Positions 27,598 through 38,800 of a stretch of 64,000 bases of DNA are shown here, in pieces. The DNA comes from Pinibacter soli (GTDB lineage Bacteria; Bacteroidota; Bacteroidia; Chitinophagales; Chitinophagaceae). The position numbers and the translations under genes were made by a program. Where the stretch lies: contig NZ_JASBRG010000005.1 in assembly GCF_029961145.1 (NCBI RefSeq), forward strand, positions 186,001 to 250,000, written 5' to 3'. Numbering within the stretch: position 1 is the stretch's first letter; each line of letters starts with the position of its first letter. Under the pieces are notes generated by a model, which did no database searches, was not told the DNA's origin, and saw nothing but the letters and a program-made list of their open reading frames with translations.

Positions 27598-28148
27598 TCA
27601 ATTTTATAGTAATCGGTTTGTATTTCTTTAATCAATGGACCAGGTGTTTCTGACACATAATCTATGGTTACCATTCTCATTCTGTACACAACAGAGGGAT
27701 AATATTTTCCTCCCAGCACTGACCATATTTCATGTAACTGTTGCAGGTTAAGACTTACCATGTCGAGTATCAACTTTTCAATATTCGGATCGAGCGCGGG
27801 TGTATTAAGATGATCAAAAACATTTTTCTTTTGAAAAACACCAATGATTTGCTGCAGGTCCTGCAATGAAAGGCCATAGCCGCTTGCGGGCCTTACCGAT
27901 GTAAATAATAATGTGAGGTATAAATGAACAGCAGGATTTTTTAAAATGATGCCACCGTCTTTTCTTATAAAATTATTCGGGTCACGGGAAATTCTGTTTT
28001 CCTCTATATTGATGAGAGAAATAAAGATGTCGGTGTTCATGATGTTATTGTTAACATCACTCACGATCTCACTGATATTACCGAAGTCTGCATTAACGGA
28101 ATTGGCAACAAGCTCCTGACGTATGATATCAATTGCCTGAAATATCAT
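27594..28148 (-). CDS. eCIS cap protein, DUF4255/Pvc16_N (Afp16-like)
   Basis: A 184-residue protein of the DUF4255 (Pvc16 N-terminal) family; ATG at 28148 is used since IFQAIDIIRQELV follows, the family's usual start. Other signatures: NPAVHLYLTLLFTSVRPASGYGLSLQDLQ (around residues 85-113) and SVLGGKYYPSVVYRMRMVTID near the end. Afp16/Pvc16 forms the hexameric cap that ends tube and sheath at the distal end. It is the first gene of the operon. Confidence 0.9.
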   Translation of the reverse strand: MIFQAIDIIRQELVANSVNADFGNISEIVSDVNNNIMNTDIFISLINIEENRISRDPNNFIRKDGGIILKNPAVHLYLTLLFTSVRPASGYGLSLQDLQQIIGVFQKKNVFDHLNTPALDPNIEKLILDMVSLNLQQLHEIWSVLGGKYYPSVVYRMRMVTIDYVSETPGPLIKEIQTDYYKIE

Positions 28149-28180
28149 TGGTAAGAATTTAATGGTACAATCTATTTGGT

Positions 28181-28254
28181 AAAGACAAGGCATTGCCTTG
28201 TCTTTGCGGGAACGGAATAATACTGACACAGACAAGGCAATGCCTTGTCTCTAC
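28181..28254. repeat. Paired REP-like palindromes (GACAAGGCA type) upstream of the eCIS operon
   Basis: Two copies of AGACAAGGCAATGCCTTGTCT-like palindromes (28181-28205 and 28229-28254) separated by about 25 bp and pointing at each other lie right in front of the first operon gene, where the promoter should be. The rest of the stretch to 28553 holds no recognisable gene, and I could not find a clear TAnnTTTG box on the minus strand. Confidence 0.65.
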
Positions 28255-28553
28255 TATCAAATCACATCACTATAAAAAATTAGAAGAGGGTTAAGCTGGT
28301 TGCTCAAAGGGGAATGACTATGCAGGCATCAAGGTAGAAACTATATTTTAAATTTGCAATAGACGGCTGCAACCCTTGAAAATATTAGTTATCAACATTG
28401 ATCAACTTTTTTTCTAATCTTGTCATGATGTGTTGTTACCGATTGGCATATAATTAGTGCATTAGTATATAAACCAGAGGACACATCAATTGTCGACAAA
28501 CAAATACCGTAAGGAAACATCAAGCGGTAATCTTAATGTCAAAACATACAACC

Positions 28554-29135
28554 ATGCGAAAATTAATTGCGATCGTACAAACATCTTTTGATGGTTTCGT
28601 TGCGGGACCAAATGGTGAGTTTACAAATTTCATTGGCGATGAAGAGAATCTTGCATTTGTATGCAGCCTGATTGAAAGTGCCGATACGATGTTATTTGGA
28701 AGAAAGTCATGGCAATTACTGGAGAGCAACTGGCCAACCGCAGCAGACAAGCCGGGCGCCACGCAATACGAAATCAAGTATTCCAACTGGTACAACGGTG
28801 TACCTAAATATGTTTTGTCGGGAACAATACAAACTTCGAATGATGACAACACAATTGTGATTCGTGATAATGCCGCGGAAAAAATAAAATCACTCAAGCA
28901 ACAAGACGGCAAAAGCATTTACATTTTTGGCAGTCCCACAGTAGTACATTTTCTTTTACAGGAGAATCTGCTTGATGGCATTTGGCTCATTATGCATCCG
29001 GTGTTTTTTGGCAAAGGCATTCCGATGCACAGAGATTTGAACAAAGTGATCAAGCTTAATCTTGCTTCTACAAAACATTTGTCGAGTGGAACATTTTGTT
29101 TGAATTATGCTGTAGAGAAGGGAGTGAACAGTTAG
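28554..29135 (+). CDS. Dihydrofolate reductase family protein (RibD C-terminal-like)
   Basis: A 193-residue protein starting at ATG 28554 (an ATG six codons upstream gives an atypical leader). Signatures: AIVQTSFDGFVAGPNGE (about 5-21), DTMLFGRKSWQLLESNWP (about 44-61), YVLSGTI, and ISFG-like SIYIFGSPTVVHFLLQE with PVFFGKGIPMH further on. This is the YyaP/YwjB-type branch of the DHFR superfamily, a single-domain NADPH-binding fold. Actual substrate unknown; not a housekeeping FolA. No operon partners. Confidence 0.88.
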   Translation: MRKLIAIVQTSFDGFVAGPNGEFTNFIGDEENLAFVCSLIESADTMLFGRKSWQLLESNWPTAADKPGATQYEIKYSNWYNGVPKYVLSGTIQTSNDDNTIVIRDNAAEKIKSLKQQDGKSIYIFGSPTVVHFLLQENLLDGIWLIMHPVFFGKGIPMHRDLNKVIKLNLASTKHLSSGTFCLNYAVEKGVNS

Positions 29136-29190
29136 TAGTTTTAAATGCAATGTTGTTTAGTTAAACTGTTTGAAGAATTAAAAGAATGTT

Positions 29191-29286
29191 GCTTGTCATC
29201 CCGACGAAGGAGGGATCTGTGTCTAACACTAGCGAACACTATGCGTAAACAATCACGCAGATCCCTCCTTCGTCGGGATGACAAGC
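29191..29286. repeat. GCTTGTCATCCCGACGAAGG inverted repeat
   Basis: A 96-bp unit with about 33-bp complementary arms: GCTTGTCATCCCGACGAAGG at 29191 and CCTTCGTCGGGATGACAAGC ending at 29286, with a 30-bp loop. It lies between convergent genes. This is another short intergenic palindromic element family, unrelated in sequence to the REP-like ones. Confidence 0.75.
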
Positions 29287-29366
29287 AGTCTTTCCTTATT
29301 GTCGCGAGCACCACTTAATTGAAAAGTGCCTAATTAAACGACATTAACTCCTAACTCCTAATTCCT

Positions 29367-29398
29367 AAAAAAAAGCCGCTCCATGAATGAAGCGGCGC
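29367..29398 (-). terminator. Rho-independent terminator after the OmpA gene
   Basis: On the minus strand GCCGCTTCATTCATGGAGCGGC forms a six-base-pair stem followed by eight T residues, 35 bp past the stop of the OmpA-family gene. It should end the transcript of the 39842-29433 unit. Confidence 0.8.
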
Positions 29399-29432
29399 GT
29401 ATTTGTTAATCACCGAATAAAAAAACAACTTC

Positions 29433-31403
29433 TTAATTATTTAAGACTTTATATTCAGTTCTTCTGTTTTTAGCGCGGCCCTCCGGCGTTTCATTTGTAT
29501 CAACAGGCATTGTATCTGCATAGCCTTTGTATTTCAAACGTTTTGCATCGATACCTTGCGACACTAAGTAGTCAACAACATGTTTCGCACGTTCAGTTGA
29601 AAGTTTTTGATTGACTGCTTTCGTACCTGTATTATCAGTATGACCTTCAATCTCAATAGTCATCGCCGGGTTATCTTTCATCATTTTTACCAATGCATTC
29701 ATCGCAGGTTTTGATTCATCCAAAATGATAGACTTGTTGATCTCGTAGTACATGTGATCAACAACAACAACGTCACCAACAGCAGGGGCAGCTTTTACAA
29801 GACACAATGCCGGCGCATTCATCATTTCCATCTCTTCATCTTGTGGAGGAGCTATGCCCAACGTATTGCTCTGGTAACCATCAGTAGATGCGGATACTTT
29901 CACTGGTTGATAATCATCCATTGTAAAGCTATAGCTTCCGTCTGCTCCTGTTGAAAGATTTGCGATCACTTTGTCGCCTGCCATTACCTGTACTTTAGCA
30001 CCTGCCAATGGCGTGCTGCCATCACAGGCTACTACTTTACCCGCGACTTTTTTTGCAGGCATTTGTTTTTGCAGGCTAAACATATCGAGGCAGCATTCAG
30101 ATGATCTGTCGGAACTGAACACAACGTCAGACAACATATTTTTTGATGTGCCTTTGCTTGCAAAGTAGATATCATCTTTCTCTGAGTTTACCGGATAACC
30201 AAGGTTCTTTACGGTGGCCCATCCGTTGCCAACGCCACCTTTTGCCTGGTACAGGTCAAAGCCTCCCATTCCTACTCTGCCATTGCTTGCAAACACGAGT
30301 GTCTGTGAAGCGGCGTGATAGTATGGCGCTTGCTCATCTGCCGGTGTATTGATGACAGAGCCCATGTTCTTAGGCTGACCAACTTTGCCATTTGCGATTG
30401 GTGCAAACCAAATATCGAAACCACCTATTCCGCCTGTGCGGTCGCTGGCAAACAATAAATATTTGCCATCAGCAGTTACAAATGGTTGCTGGTTGTTGCT
30501 GCCCGCTGCATTGATTGATCCTTCAAGTGCAGTTGGTTCGCTCCACCCTTTTTCTGTTTTTGTGGCCTGGTATAGAGAAGCTGTTTTTTTACCTTCTTTT
30601 GTCATTGTCCATCTTGTGAGGTAAATGGTCTTGCCGTCTGGCGCAACGGCTGCCACGCCCTGATGTACATCTGAAGGTTGTGGAATGTCTATTTTGTTGA
30701 TGGTCGTATTGCCATTCACTGTTGCTTCATACAAGTGGTTGATATAAGCAGGAGATTTCGCACTGCTGTCAACTCTTGTAGAGGTAAAGATCATGGTGTT
30801 GGCACCGGTCAGCACCGGAGCATAGTTAGCGCCGGGAGTGTTGATATTATCCTGTTTTTTTACTGTATACAGCGACAGATCTTTTTTATGCAACTCCTGC
30901 TGGATGAACTGCAGATTTTCAATTTCTCTTTTTGCAGCAACAGTATAACTGTCGTTTGCTTTATAGCTGCTTAAAAATTCTGTGAATGCTTTTTGCGCGT
31001 CTGCATATTTACCAAGACTTCTGAGTGTTACAGCATATTGGTATTTGGCAAGCGGATACTGCTCTGCGCTGTAACCTGATGCTTCCTGGTAGAAATTTTC
31101 CGCCTTGGTGTAGTTGTTCAGCTGGCGATAACTTTCAGCTGCACCGTAAACGGCCTGCTGGTGCGTATCTCCACCTGCTGTCTTTGTTTTCGTTTTATTT
31201 TGTGCGTTGCCGGCATACGGATCGTATGTTCCGGTTTTGCTTTTACCGCCAATGCCAAGGTACATTTCATAGTACTTTGCTGCAGAAGCGTAGTCTGATT
31301 TTTTATAGTAGCTGTTGGCTGCTTTCAGGTAGTTGTACACATACTGTGAATGTGCGTATGTAGCCCCCATTAGTATTGCCGCTGATAAAAATATTTTTTT
31401 CAT
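29433..31403 (-). CDS. OmpA-family protein with TPR and PD40 propeller (PorE/gliding-type)
   Basis: A 656-residue cell-envelope protein. Signal peptide (hydrophobic residues 5-17, ending in HSQ), then TPR-like helices (about 25-170; ASAAKYYEMYLGIGG, then NYTKAENFYQEASG), a WD40-like PD40 propeller (about 190-420; KTIYLTRWTM, then KYLLFASDRTGGIGGFDIW), a carboxypeptidase-regulatory-like domain (about 455-525), and a C-terminal OmpA domain (about 545-656; IEIEGHTDNTG, then NQKLSTERAKHVVDYL) for peptidoglycan binding. This architecture matches type IX secretion/gliding accessory proteins that anchor to the wall. It is downstream of the PorP/SprF gene and likely co-transcribed. Confidence 0.9.
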   Translation of the reverse strand: MKKIFLSAAILMGATYAHSQYVYNYLKAANSYYKKSDYASAAKYYEMYLGIGGKSKTGTYDPYAGNAQNKTKTKTAGGDTHQQAVYGAAESYRQLNNYTKAENFYQEASGYSAEQYPLAKYQYAVTLRSLGKYADAQKAFTEFLSSYKANDSYTVAAKREIENLQFIQQELHKKDLSLYTVKKQDNINTPGANYAPVLTGANTMIFTSTRVDSSAKSPAYINHLYEATVNGNTTINKIDIPQPSDVHQGVAAVAPDGKTIYLTRWTMTKEGKKTASLYQATKTEKGWSEPTALEGSINAAGSNNQQPFVTADGKYLLFASDRTGGIGGFDIWFAPIANGKVGQPKNMGSVINTPADEQAPYYHAASQTLVFASNGRVGMGGFDLYQAKGGVGNGWATVKNLGYPVNSEKDDIYFASKGTSKNMLSDVVFSSDRSSECCLDMFSLQKQMPAKKVAGKVVACDGSTPLAGAKVQVMAGDKVIANLSTGADGSYSFTMDDYQPVKVSASTDGYQSNTLGIAPPQDEEMEMMNAPALCLVKAAPAVGDVVVVDHMYYEINKSIILDESKPAMNALVKMMKDNPAMTIEIEGHTDNTGTKAVNQKLSTERAKHVVDYLVSQGIDAKRLKYKGYADTMPVDTNETPEGRAKNRRTEYKVLNN

Positions 31404-31453
31404 CTGGAGTGATGTTGACTTTTTGGTTTTAGATCGGGTTTTACTTTTAGTGA

Positions 31454-32458
31454 TTACAATCTTGGACAGATGAATTTCACTTCCGGTGTTTTCTCTGCTT
31501 TCTTAAAGATGTAAGTCAATGACAACTCAAAACTGTTGCTGCCTTTTGCCATCTTACCAAGATCAGAGGTATTGATATCATAGCTGGCACCGATGAGGAA
31601 GTCTTTAACATACACGCCCAGATATGGAGAGATCGCATCTTTAATGCGGTAGTTTGCGCCCAGCATAAAGTCTGCGTCTTCTGCCACGTTCAGTTGCAAA
31701 TATGCTCCTACCATTTTTTCTTCTGCTGATCCCTGGCGCATGTACAAAATGTTTGGAGTAATGCTTGCCACTTCATTCAGCATAATTCTCAAACCTGCAT
31801 GGCCCGTATATCTCACAGGTATCTTCGCATCTCCGGTTGCACTGAACTGGTCAGTTGGGCGGGTGATGTGTGAAGCAGAAATACCCGCAAACAAGTTTGC
31901 TTTTTTACCTGGTTGCGCATCATAGTACATTGCACCAACACCTGCATCGAAAGAAGTAGCGCTGGTTTTGCTTAATGATTCGCCAGAGCCTGCTCCGGGA
32001 TTGTAGCCGGTTGAAGGGTTCCACTGCTCACCGAATGACATTTTGCTTATATCAAAGCGGCGCTGGATCATACCGAGCTGAAAGCCCAGGTTCAGTCGTT
32101 TATAACCATCTGCACCAAAGCGTATTCCTGAGTAAGCCATGCTTGCATATGCAGTTGTGTAATTAAAGCCGCCGTCACCTGCACGCTGGTTGAGCACGCT
32201 CAGGCCAAAGGCTGCATTTTTGTTGGTATTAAAATCGGCAGACACGCCGGGTGTCTGATAGGGAGAAGCGATATTGCCCCACTGGTTGCGATAGATCGCA
32301 GATACTCTTGCGCTACCGTCAAACACGCCTGTTAACGCAGGGTTCAACCAGGAAGGATAAACGTAGTACTGGGTATAGTGCGGGTCCTGTGCTTTCGCAG
32401 TTCCCATTCCTGCCAGTAGCAGCAGGCCCATTGCAGTTATTTTTGTTATGCGCTTCAT
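31454..32458 (-). CDS. PorP/SprF family type IX secretion membrane protein
   Basis: A 334-residue outer-membrane beta-barrel protein; ATG at 32458 is followed by a clean signal peptide (KRITKITAMGLLLLAGMGTAKA). QDPHYTQYYVYPSWLNPALTGVF after cleavage is the family hallmark, as is GANYRIKDAISPYLGVYVKDF near the C-terminus. PorP/SprF proteins work at the outer membrane with the type IX system, often paired with one particular large cargo protein, here the 2315-residue protein encoded just upstream. Together with the OmpA-family gene this forms the common adhesin/PorP/PorE triplet. Confidence 0.93.
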   Translation of the reverse strand: MKRITKITAMGLLLLAGMGTAKAQDPHYTQYYVYPSWLNPALTGVFDGSARVSAIYRNQWGNIASPYQTPGVSADFNTNKNAAFGLSVLNQRAGDGGFNYTTAYASMAYSGIRFGADGYKRLNLGFQLGMIQRRFDISKMSFGEQWNPSTGYNPGAGSGESLSKTSATSFDAGVGAMYYDAQPGKKANLFAGISASHITRPTDQFSATGDAKIPVRYTGHAGLRIMLNEVASITPNILYMRQGSAEEKMVGAYLQLNVAEDADFMLGANYRIKDAISPYLGVYVKDFLIGASYDINTSDLGKMAKGSNSFELSLTYIFKKAEKTPEVKFICPRL

Positions 32459-32894
32459 TTGATAGTTATGGTTTTTTGCTTTGAGTTGTTTGTTGTTTTT
32501 AGTTATCAGTTGTTTATTGTTAGAAGTATCTGCTAATTCTGCTACTCTAACAACCAATCACCAACAACTAACTAAAATTGCAGCGGGTTTGGGCTGGACT
32601 AAAATTTGGTTTGCTGTTAACACCTGGCTTTTCGTTTTTGGACCTAAACATCACAGGCATTATAATTTCCCCTCACCCGCCGCATTTTAAACTAGATAAT
32701 GCTTGTAACAATTCCTGCCTCCCGCTTCTTTTCCGTTTTTATTATTACAGAGCTCTTCACTATGGATATTTCTTTTTGTTTTCTGTTTCAGAAAAACACC
32801 TGGTTTTCCAAACTGTCTTTTACTTTCCCGGCCGGCCAGGAGGTCCACCATTTTCAGATGGACCTTCGCCAACGGGCAGTGTTTATCTTAAATA
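32459..32894. other. 436-bp intergenic stretch, no gene seen
   Basis: Between the giant adhesin-like gene and the PorP/SprF gene. It contains AGGTCCACCATTTTCAGATGGACCT (a hairpin at about 32838-32864) and, near the PorP start, repeated low-complexity words (AGTTATCAGTTGTTTATTG and the like). No ORF with coding character is apparent. Confidence 0.5.
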
Positions 32895-35800
32895 TTATCT
32901 GAGTAAGTTGATGCTTCCTTTTTTCTCAACAACCTCTCCACTGGTCAAAACAATTCTGCACACATACATGTACACGCCTGATGGCTGCGGCTTTCCGCCT
33001 AATGTGCCATCCCATCCACTGGCCATGTTTGTTGTTTCAAATATTTTTTGACCCCACTGGTTGAAGATCATCATCTTCATTTCCGTCACGTTGCTGGCGT
33101 ATATTTTAAACTGATCGTTGTGACCATCGCCGTTTGGTGTAAAGCTGTTTGGTATGAAGACATTGTCGCAATAGTTCACTGCAATTTTCTGACTGGTACT
33201 ATCGAAGCAACCATCATTTGCAATTTCCATCAGTCCTACGTTGAACGAACCTGTCTGGTTCCATTTCTTGGTTGGGTTCTTAATGTTTGCGGTTGTATTG
33301 TCACCGAAGTTCCAGCTCCAGCGATCGAATGCAGCGCCATTAGACACCGTACCTTTTTCTGTAAACTGTGCGGTAGTGAATATGCAATTATCGTATACTA
33401 CAGAGAAGTTAGCATCCGGAGCTTGTTTCACCACCACAGGCACACCACCGGTAACTGTTTGATCACAGCTAAGTGGGTTGGATGCAGCATATGTTACACT
33501 CACCGGAATGGTATCATTGCCTGTCGTAGCGAATGATACCGGCTGATTCAAAGTGTACTCATAATAATCCTGTGAGTTCATTTCTACTGTATCTACTGCT
33601 ACAGGATTGTTTACCGTTACATCTGTTGATGGAGTAGCACCCGGAGCTGCGCTCAGTTTCCATGTTATGCTCTTCGCTGCAACTGGCAGGTAGATAGTTG
33701 GTTTAAACGTTGTACCCGCGCAAGTGTAAGCACTTCTTGTACCTATGTTATTGTAAACGTTGTTGTAGTAACCATTCACATTTACTCTTGGTACCTGGTA
33801 GCCTACATTATAAAGGTATGCGGCACTGCCGTTTGGCATGTGATCTATCGCTGTAAAGTTGCTATCACAAGTGATCACAGAGAACCCGGCGCCTGCAGGG
33901 AAGCTTTTCATCACAACTGTGTAACCTGCATTTTGCGGATGTACGTAAGTGGAATCGAATGTACCGCTTCCATCAATTTTAAAGGAAGACAGTGCTTTGG
34001 TTGGAACTATCGCAGTGATGTAACTTAAGTCAAATACTTTTCTGTAAGCCACCGCATTTTTTACTCCAAGTCCAATAGGTGTCAGGTAGGTCATCGCTCC
34101 ACCCGTTCCTGGGTTAGAATACGCCTCGTTTCCGCAGGCATTAATAGTAGCACTACCAGCAAACGTCATATTCTGAGAAACCGTTATAGGCTTATTTGCT
34201 TCAATATATTGAGGAATGTTCGATGAAAACTGATAGAATGTATTGTTTCTTAAACCGCTCAATACCGATCCATTCACCTTCACTACAGTTGCTGGATCCT
34301 TTACCATTACACGATATAGGGTGTACAACAACTGACTCTTACTGTTTCTTGTTGCCAGTGGAGCGGTAAGGAATTTTTTGCCCCATGCCTGCATCGGAAA
34401 GCTTTGCTGGTAGATGTATCTTTCTATTTGTACCTGGTCTTCATTGCATAAGATATTCGTTCCGCTGCTACCATTGAACACTGCAACCGGCATACATTTT
34501 CCTGCTGAGTTAGGTAAGGAAACAACTGTTGTTCCTGTTAAATCAACACTCTCATAACTGAAACTGCCAGTAGTACCAGTTATCGAGTGTATTTTGATGT
34601 ATGCACCCAATATTTGATAAGCTTGTCCCCTGTTAAGTGTAACCTGGAATGGCACACCTGCTGCCTGGCCACCCACTGTTGCGCCAGACGGCGTAATTTG
34701 CACCACTGTATTATCATTGTCGGCAATAACAGTTACCCAGGAAGTTCCCATGTAATTAAGATCAGGTTTTATAGAGCTATATTGGGCTGTGCCTAAAGTT
34801 TTGTACTCTTTAGCATAAGTACCTGTCGGCTGTATTGTTGCCGTTGAATAAGCGGTTGAAGTATTAAGATCTAATGTTGTTGCCACGGTAATCGGATCCT
34901 TACTTTCAACCAGTACCGCACGATTAGACAATCCTTCTGTGATCATGCGAGCGTCCATTGCGCCCCATTTCGGCACTTCGTCTGTTAACACCGTACCACC
35001 TGCAGGTATTGAGTAGGTTTTACTGTACCCAGTTCCATGGACAGTTACTGTTGCTTGTGTCGCTACTGTCGAGGCAAGAATAAATTTAAACGTCTGGTTG
35101 TTTTGTTGCAGCATATTACCGTTAGAAGGGTAAGGTGCCCAAAAACGAGTTCCTGTATTAGAACTATCCGGCGTTGTTGTGTACACAGGTTGTACCGGTA
35201 TCTTGCCATCGGTCATCCCTGTAAACTTGTCCAGCAATGTTAAAGCCGTGTCTGAATAAATATTGTTGAATGAATCAATAGCACTTGCGCCACTTACCAC
35301 CCAGGTGTTGGATGCATTTGTTTGTCCTGTTTTAATTCCGGACTTGCTAGGAAGATTTCTCATCCACGAGTCGATAAAGTTCTGCTGCATTTTGTATTTG
35401 AAAGGACCGCTGCCTGTAACATTTGCAGCAACATAGTAATACATAGATTGCGTTGTTGGGTTCAGGCCTGCAGGTATTCTGCCACTGTAACGTTTCAATG
35501 AAATTGCTGTAGGCACTGCCGCTGAAGGATCCCATGTAATTCTTGTTACAGTATCCGTTCCGAAAGAGAACGACTGTGTAATTCCGGGTGCAGGAGTTGC
35601 CGGCGTAGCAACCAGATCAGGAGGCGCTACAGTTGGGTCAAACTCATATGCACCAATATCCGGAACACCATCTGTTAATAAAACAGGGCGTGCATTACCG
35701 TTAATATCTACATTGTTTCCTGCTATCTGAACACCGCGTCCCTGCATCGACCATGAGGCTGGATCAGAAGCAAGCGGTTGAAGGTTAGCCGTACTTGTAA

Positions 35801-38800
35801 ACGCAGGGTTGTAAACAAGGGAATTGTAATCTGATGCATACAGTTTTCTCCATGACGCAAGATCCGGATAATCTGTGCCGATTGGGTATTGCCTCACAAG
35901 CATCGGACCGCCGGTATACATCAAATTATAGTCTACGTTCATCATTCCACAGGAAGCATTTTGGTAGTAGATAGCAGGACCAGCTCCTCTATTCACTATG
36001 ATGTTGTTAAGCACATTTGTGTTCCCACCATAGTTAAATTGCGGGTGATCTGCCCACAACGCCACATTAAAGCCACCTCCGGGTGCAGTATTCAACAATG
36101 AGTTGTTGTAATAGTTTGTGTATATCCCGTTTTGACTAAACAGAGCCACACAGATTGCACTATTGGTTGCGCCTGAAACGCTTGATGACACACTGATTTC
36201 ATTATTAATGAAATCAGTATAACTTCCAGGCACAGCTGTTGTTCCAGTATTGTACAAACCTACCGTTTGGTTGGTTAAACCTGTAAGACCATAAATTTTA
36301 TTGTTCATGACCTTACCGTGGGCATTAGGAGTTCCATTATTGCCTGTCATGTATATGCCGTAAATATAACCGGTGTTGTTTTCAAGAGTAATATAGTTAC
36401 CCGTAATTACATTGGCACTGTCACAGTTGTTCATGTAAATGCCAGACGTAGCTGGAGCTGTGCCAATACCGGCGTTAGCAGTTTTTACGGGAATAGTATT
36501 GTTAACAATTCTAATACTGCTTGCATTGGAAGCATAAATGCTCTGTTGATAACAGCTGTCGAACAGGTTACCTTCTATCACATCATTTTGAGAGAAGAAA
36601 ACCGTTGATACAGGAAACGGGGAACTCAAGCCGCTAATGTATATACCCCGGGCTCCTTTATGAAAGGTATTTCCTTTGATCACCAGTTTTCCACCTGTAT
36701 AGTTTGTTCCGGCATATATACCTGTAACGTCAGTTTGACCATTAAAATAACTGGCAGGCGGTTTTACAGAATTTACCACGCAATTCACAATGCTGTCATT
36801 TGATGCGATATTCATCAGATCAAATGCCCTTGCGTACACTGCGTTGGTGGCAGATACTGTAAGATTTTTGAACGTGACATTGCTTGCGCTGTCCAATTGC
36901 ACTGTATAGTTATTGTTACCGTCCGGTGCGTTGTACGTCAATTCAGTGCCTGCGGGGTTTCCGCTTTCACTTTGGAAGGTAACGGTATTTACTGCAGAGC
37001 TGTTGCCAATTACGCCAATTCTGATATGGTCGTTGTACACGCCTGGTTTTGCTTTGAACACTACCGGGCCTGCAATACCGCAACTGATAGCAGATGCAGC
37101 ATCTTTAAATGAATTAAAGTTTTTCGTACCTACAGGATCGGTCGCCTGCGTCTGGTCGATCGTATATGTACCCGCAGGGAAATAACCGCCGATCACAATT
37201 TGTATAGGAACAGTATATTGAGGCGTACCACCGTTACAAGCCACTGCAGCACGATAATATATTGTATTATTGCCCGCATTGAATGTATATGGCGGCGCAA
37301 CTAATGGTGTCGATAAATTTGACCATGTACCTGCAACGCTGGTAGCTGTTTGCCACTGATAAGTTAACCCTAAACCAACATCATTATTTTTCAGGTTCAA
37401 AATAACTGACTTGCCTACGCAGGTTGCGTAACCAACGTTTGCAAATGCATCACCCGGAAGGAATGATGTGGTACAACCCGGCAGGTTATATTCAACAGCG
37501 CCTACATCCGGCGTCTTCGTATCTCTTGCTGCGCTGGCGATATCATCAAGCGTAACAACAGGTGTACCTTTGTTCATCATCGCAGCTGATGTTGGTGTTA
37601 GGTCCCCTGTTGAAAGATTTTTGAAAGCCGGATCAACAGCAACAGACGTAGTATCGAATTTTGTAGCTTTTTGCCAATCGGCCAGTGTAGCGAAAGCCGT
37701 ATTGTTATAATACCCCGTGCTGTATGTAGGATGTCCGTTGCTGAAATAGTTATTGTAGTTTATGGTAAATAATGACAGCGTGCTGGATGCCATACACATG
37801 CCATATTTCAGCGCCGTTCCGCCACGCACGATAGAGAAAATATTATTTTTTATATCTACAAAGGCAACCTGGTTAGTCGCATAAAAGCCATAGGTCTGGA
37901 CAGTTGCGGCAGTATTTATGTCATCAATCACCACTGTGTTGTAGTAGTAGTTAGCATAGCTTGAACCACTGTTTGCCAAACCATAAATGGTACCCAAACA
38001 TTTAATGTCGTAAATCTCATTATTGGATGCCACGTTCTCAGAGCCGGCAAAACCATTGGCAGTACTAAAGTATATGCCATAAAAACTTCCATTGAAAGTG
38101 TAACTGGCATTGAACATCGCATGTATCTTATTCTTGGAAATAAAATTGGCAACGTTTGTACCGGTTAAGTAAACACCCATAAGTGAACCGCCTGTGGTTG
38201 AGCGTAAAGGTCTTGAGAAATCATTGCCTTCAACCCTCGTCATCAGGTTATTGCTCATATAGATACCGTAAGCTCCAAAGTCCTGTATCGTGTTATTGAG
38301 AACCTGGTTTCTATTGACAGGATAGTCCGCTCCAGTACTTGTACCGCCCATAATAGAAATAGCGTATTGCCCTCCCTTGATGGTATTGTTTCTGATTGAA
38401 TTGCTGTCACAATTCGAACCATTTGAAGCCGGGCTAGTGCCTCCACTCATCACAATACCTGCATAGTTGTTTGATTGTACAGGATCAACAGTAATATTAC
38501 ATCTGCTGATCGTATTGGAATCGGCATCGTTGGTCAGATGGACACCCCAACCAAATTGTGAAGCGGTGTTTCCAAGTGCGGTGATATTAAGGTTGTCAAT
38601 AATCACGTGATGTGCGCCGTTCAATCTGATCACCGGCGCTGTTGCATTAGTGGCAGCCAGGTAGTTAATTGTAGCACCATTACCATTGAACGTGATCGTG
38701 TTTGTTGCAGAGGTTCCAAAAACGCTGTTTATAATAAGCTGCTCATTGTATGGAGTACCAGTATTTACCACGTTAAATACAACAGGTCCGCTAATGCCGC

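Larger units (their letters stand above)
7634..28148 (-). other. Extracellular contractile injection system (eCIS) operon
   Basis: Fifteen consecutive minus-strand genes with overlapping or nearly touching ends encode all core parts of an Afp/PVC/MAC-type phage-tail-like particle: cap, sheath, two tubes, adaptor, spike, PAAR tip, gp25, two J-type baseplate proteins, tape measure and AAA+ ATPase. The two longest gaps inside hold a hairpin (25227-25306) and a REP-like palindrome (20858). No capsid, terminase, lysis or integrase genes are present, which excludes a prophage. No TssJLM membrane complex or ClpV-type ATPase is present, which excludes a canonical type VI system. Flanking genes are ordinary metabolism. 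Confidence 0.95.

Noticed and set aside
7634-28148. Prophage or R-type tailocin interpretation
   Set aside because: No capsid, terminase, lysis or integrase genes; presence of DUF4255 cap, CIS tape-measure and Afp15-type ATPase points to eCIS.
7634-28148. Type VI secretion system interpretation of VgrG/PAAR/gp25
   Set aside because: No TssJ, TssL, TssM, TssB/C pair or ClpV; the sheath is one protein of the Afp2 class.
32578-33051. 157-codon plus-strand frame spanning the adhesin stop region
   Set aside because: Partly antisense to the sorting domain and rich in unusual Phe/Cys runs; the rest is an AT-rich intergenic gap with no start signals.
33048-33536. Plus-strand open frames inside the giant adhesin gene, up to 162 codons
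   Set aside because: Antisense shadows of a well-supported gene; no signal peptide or domain fits.
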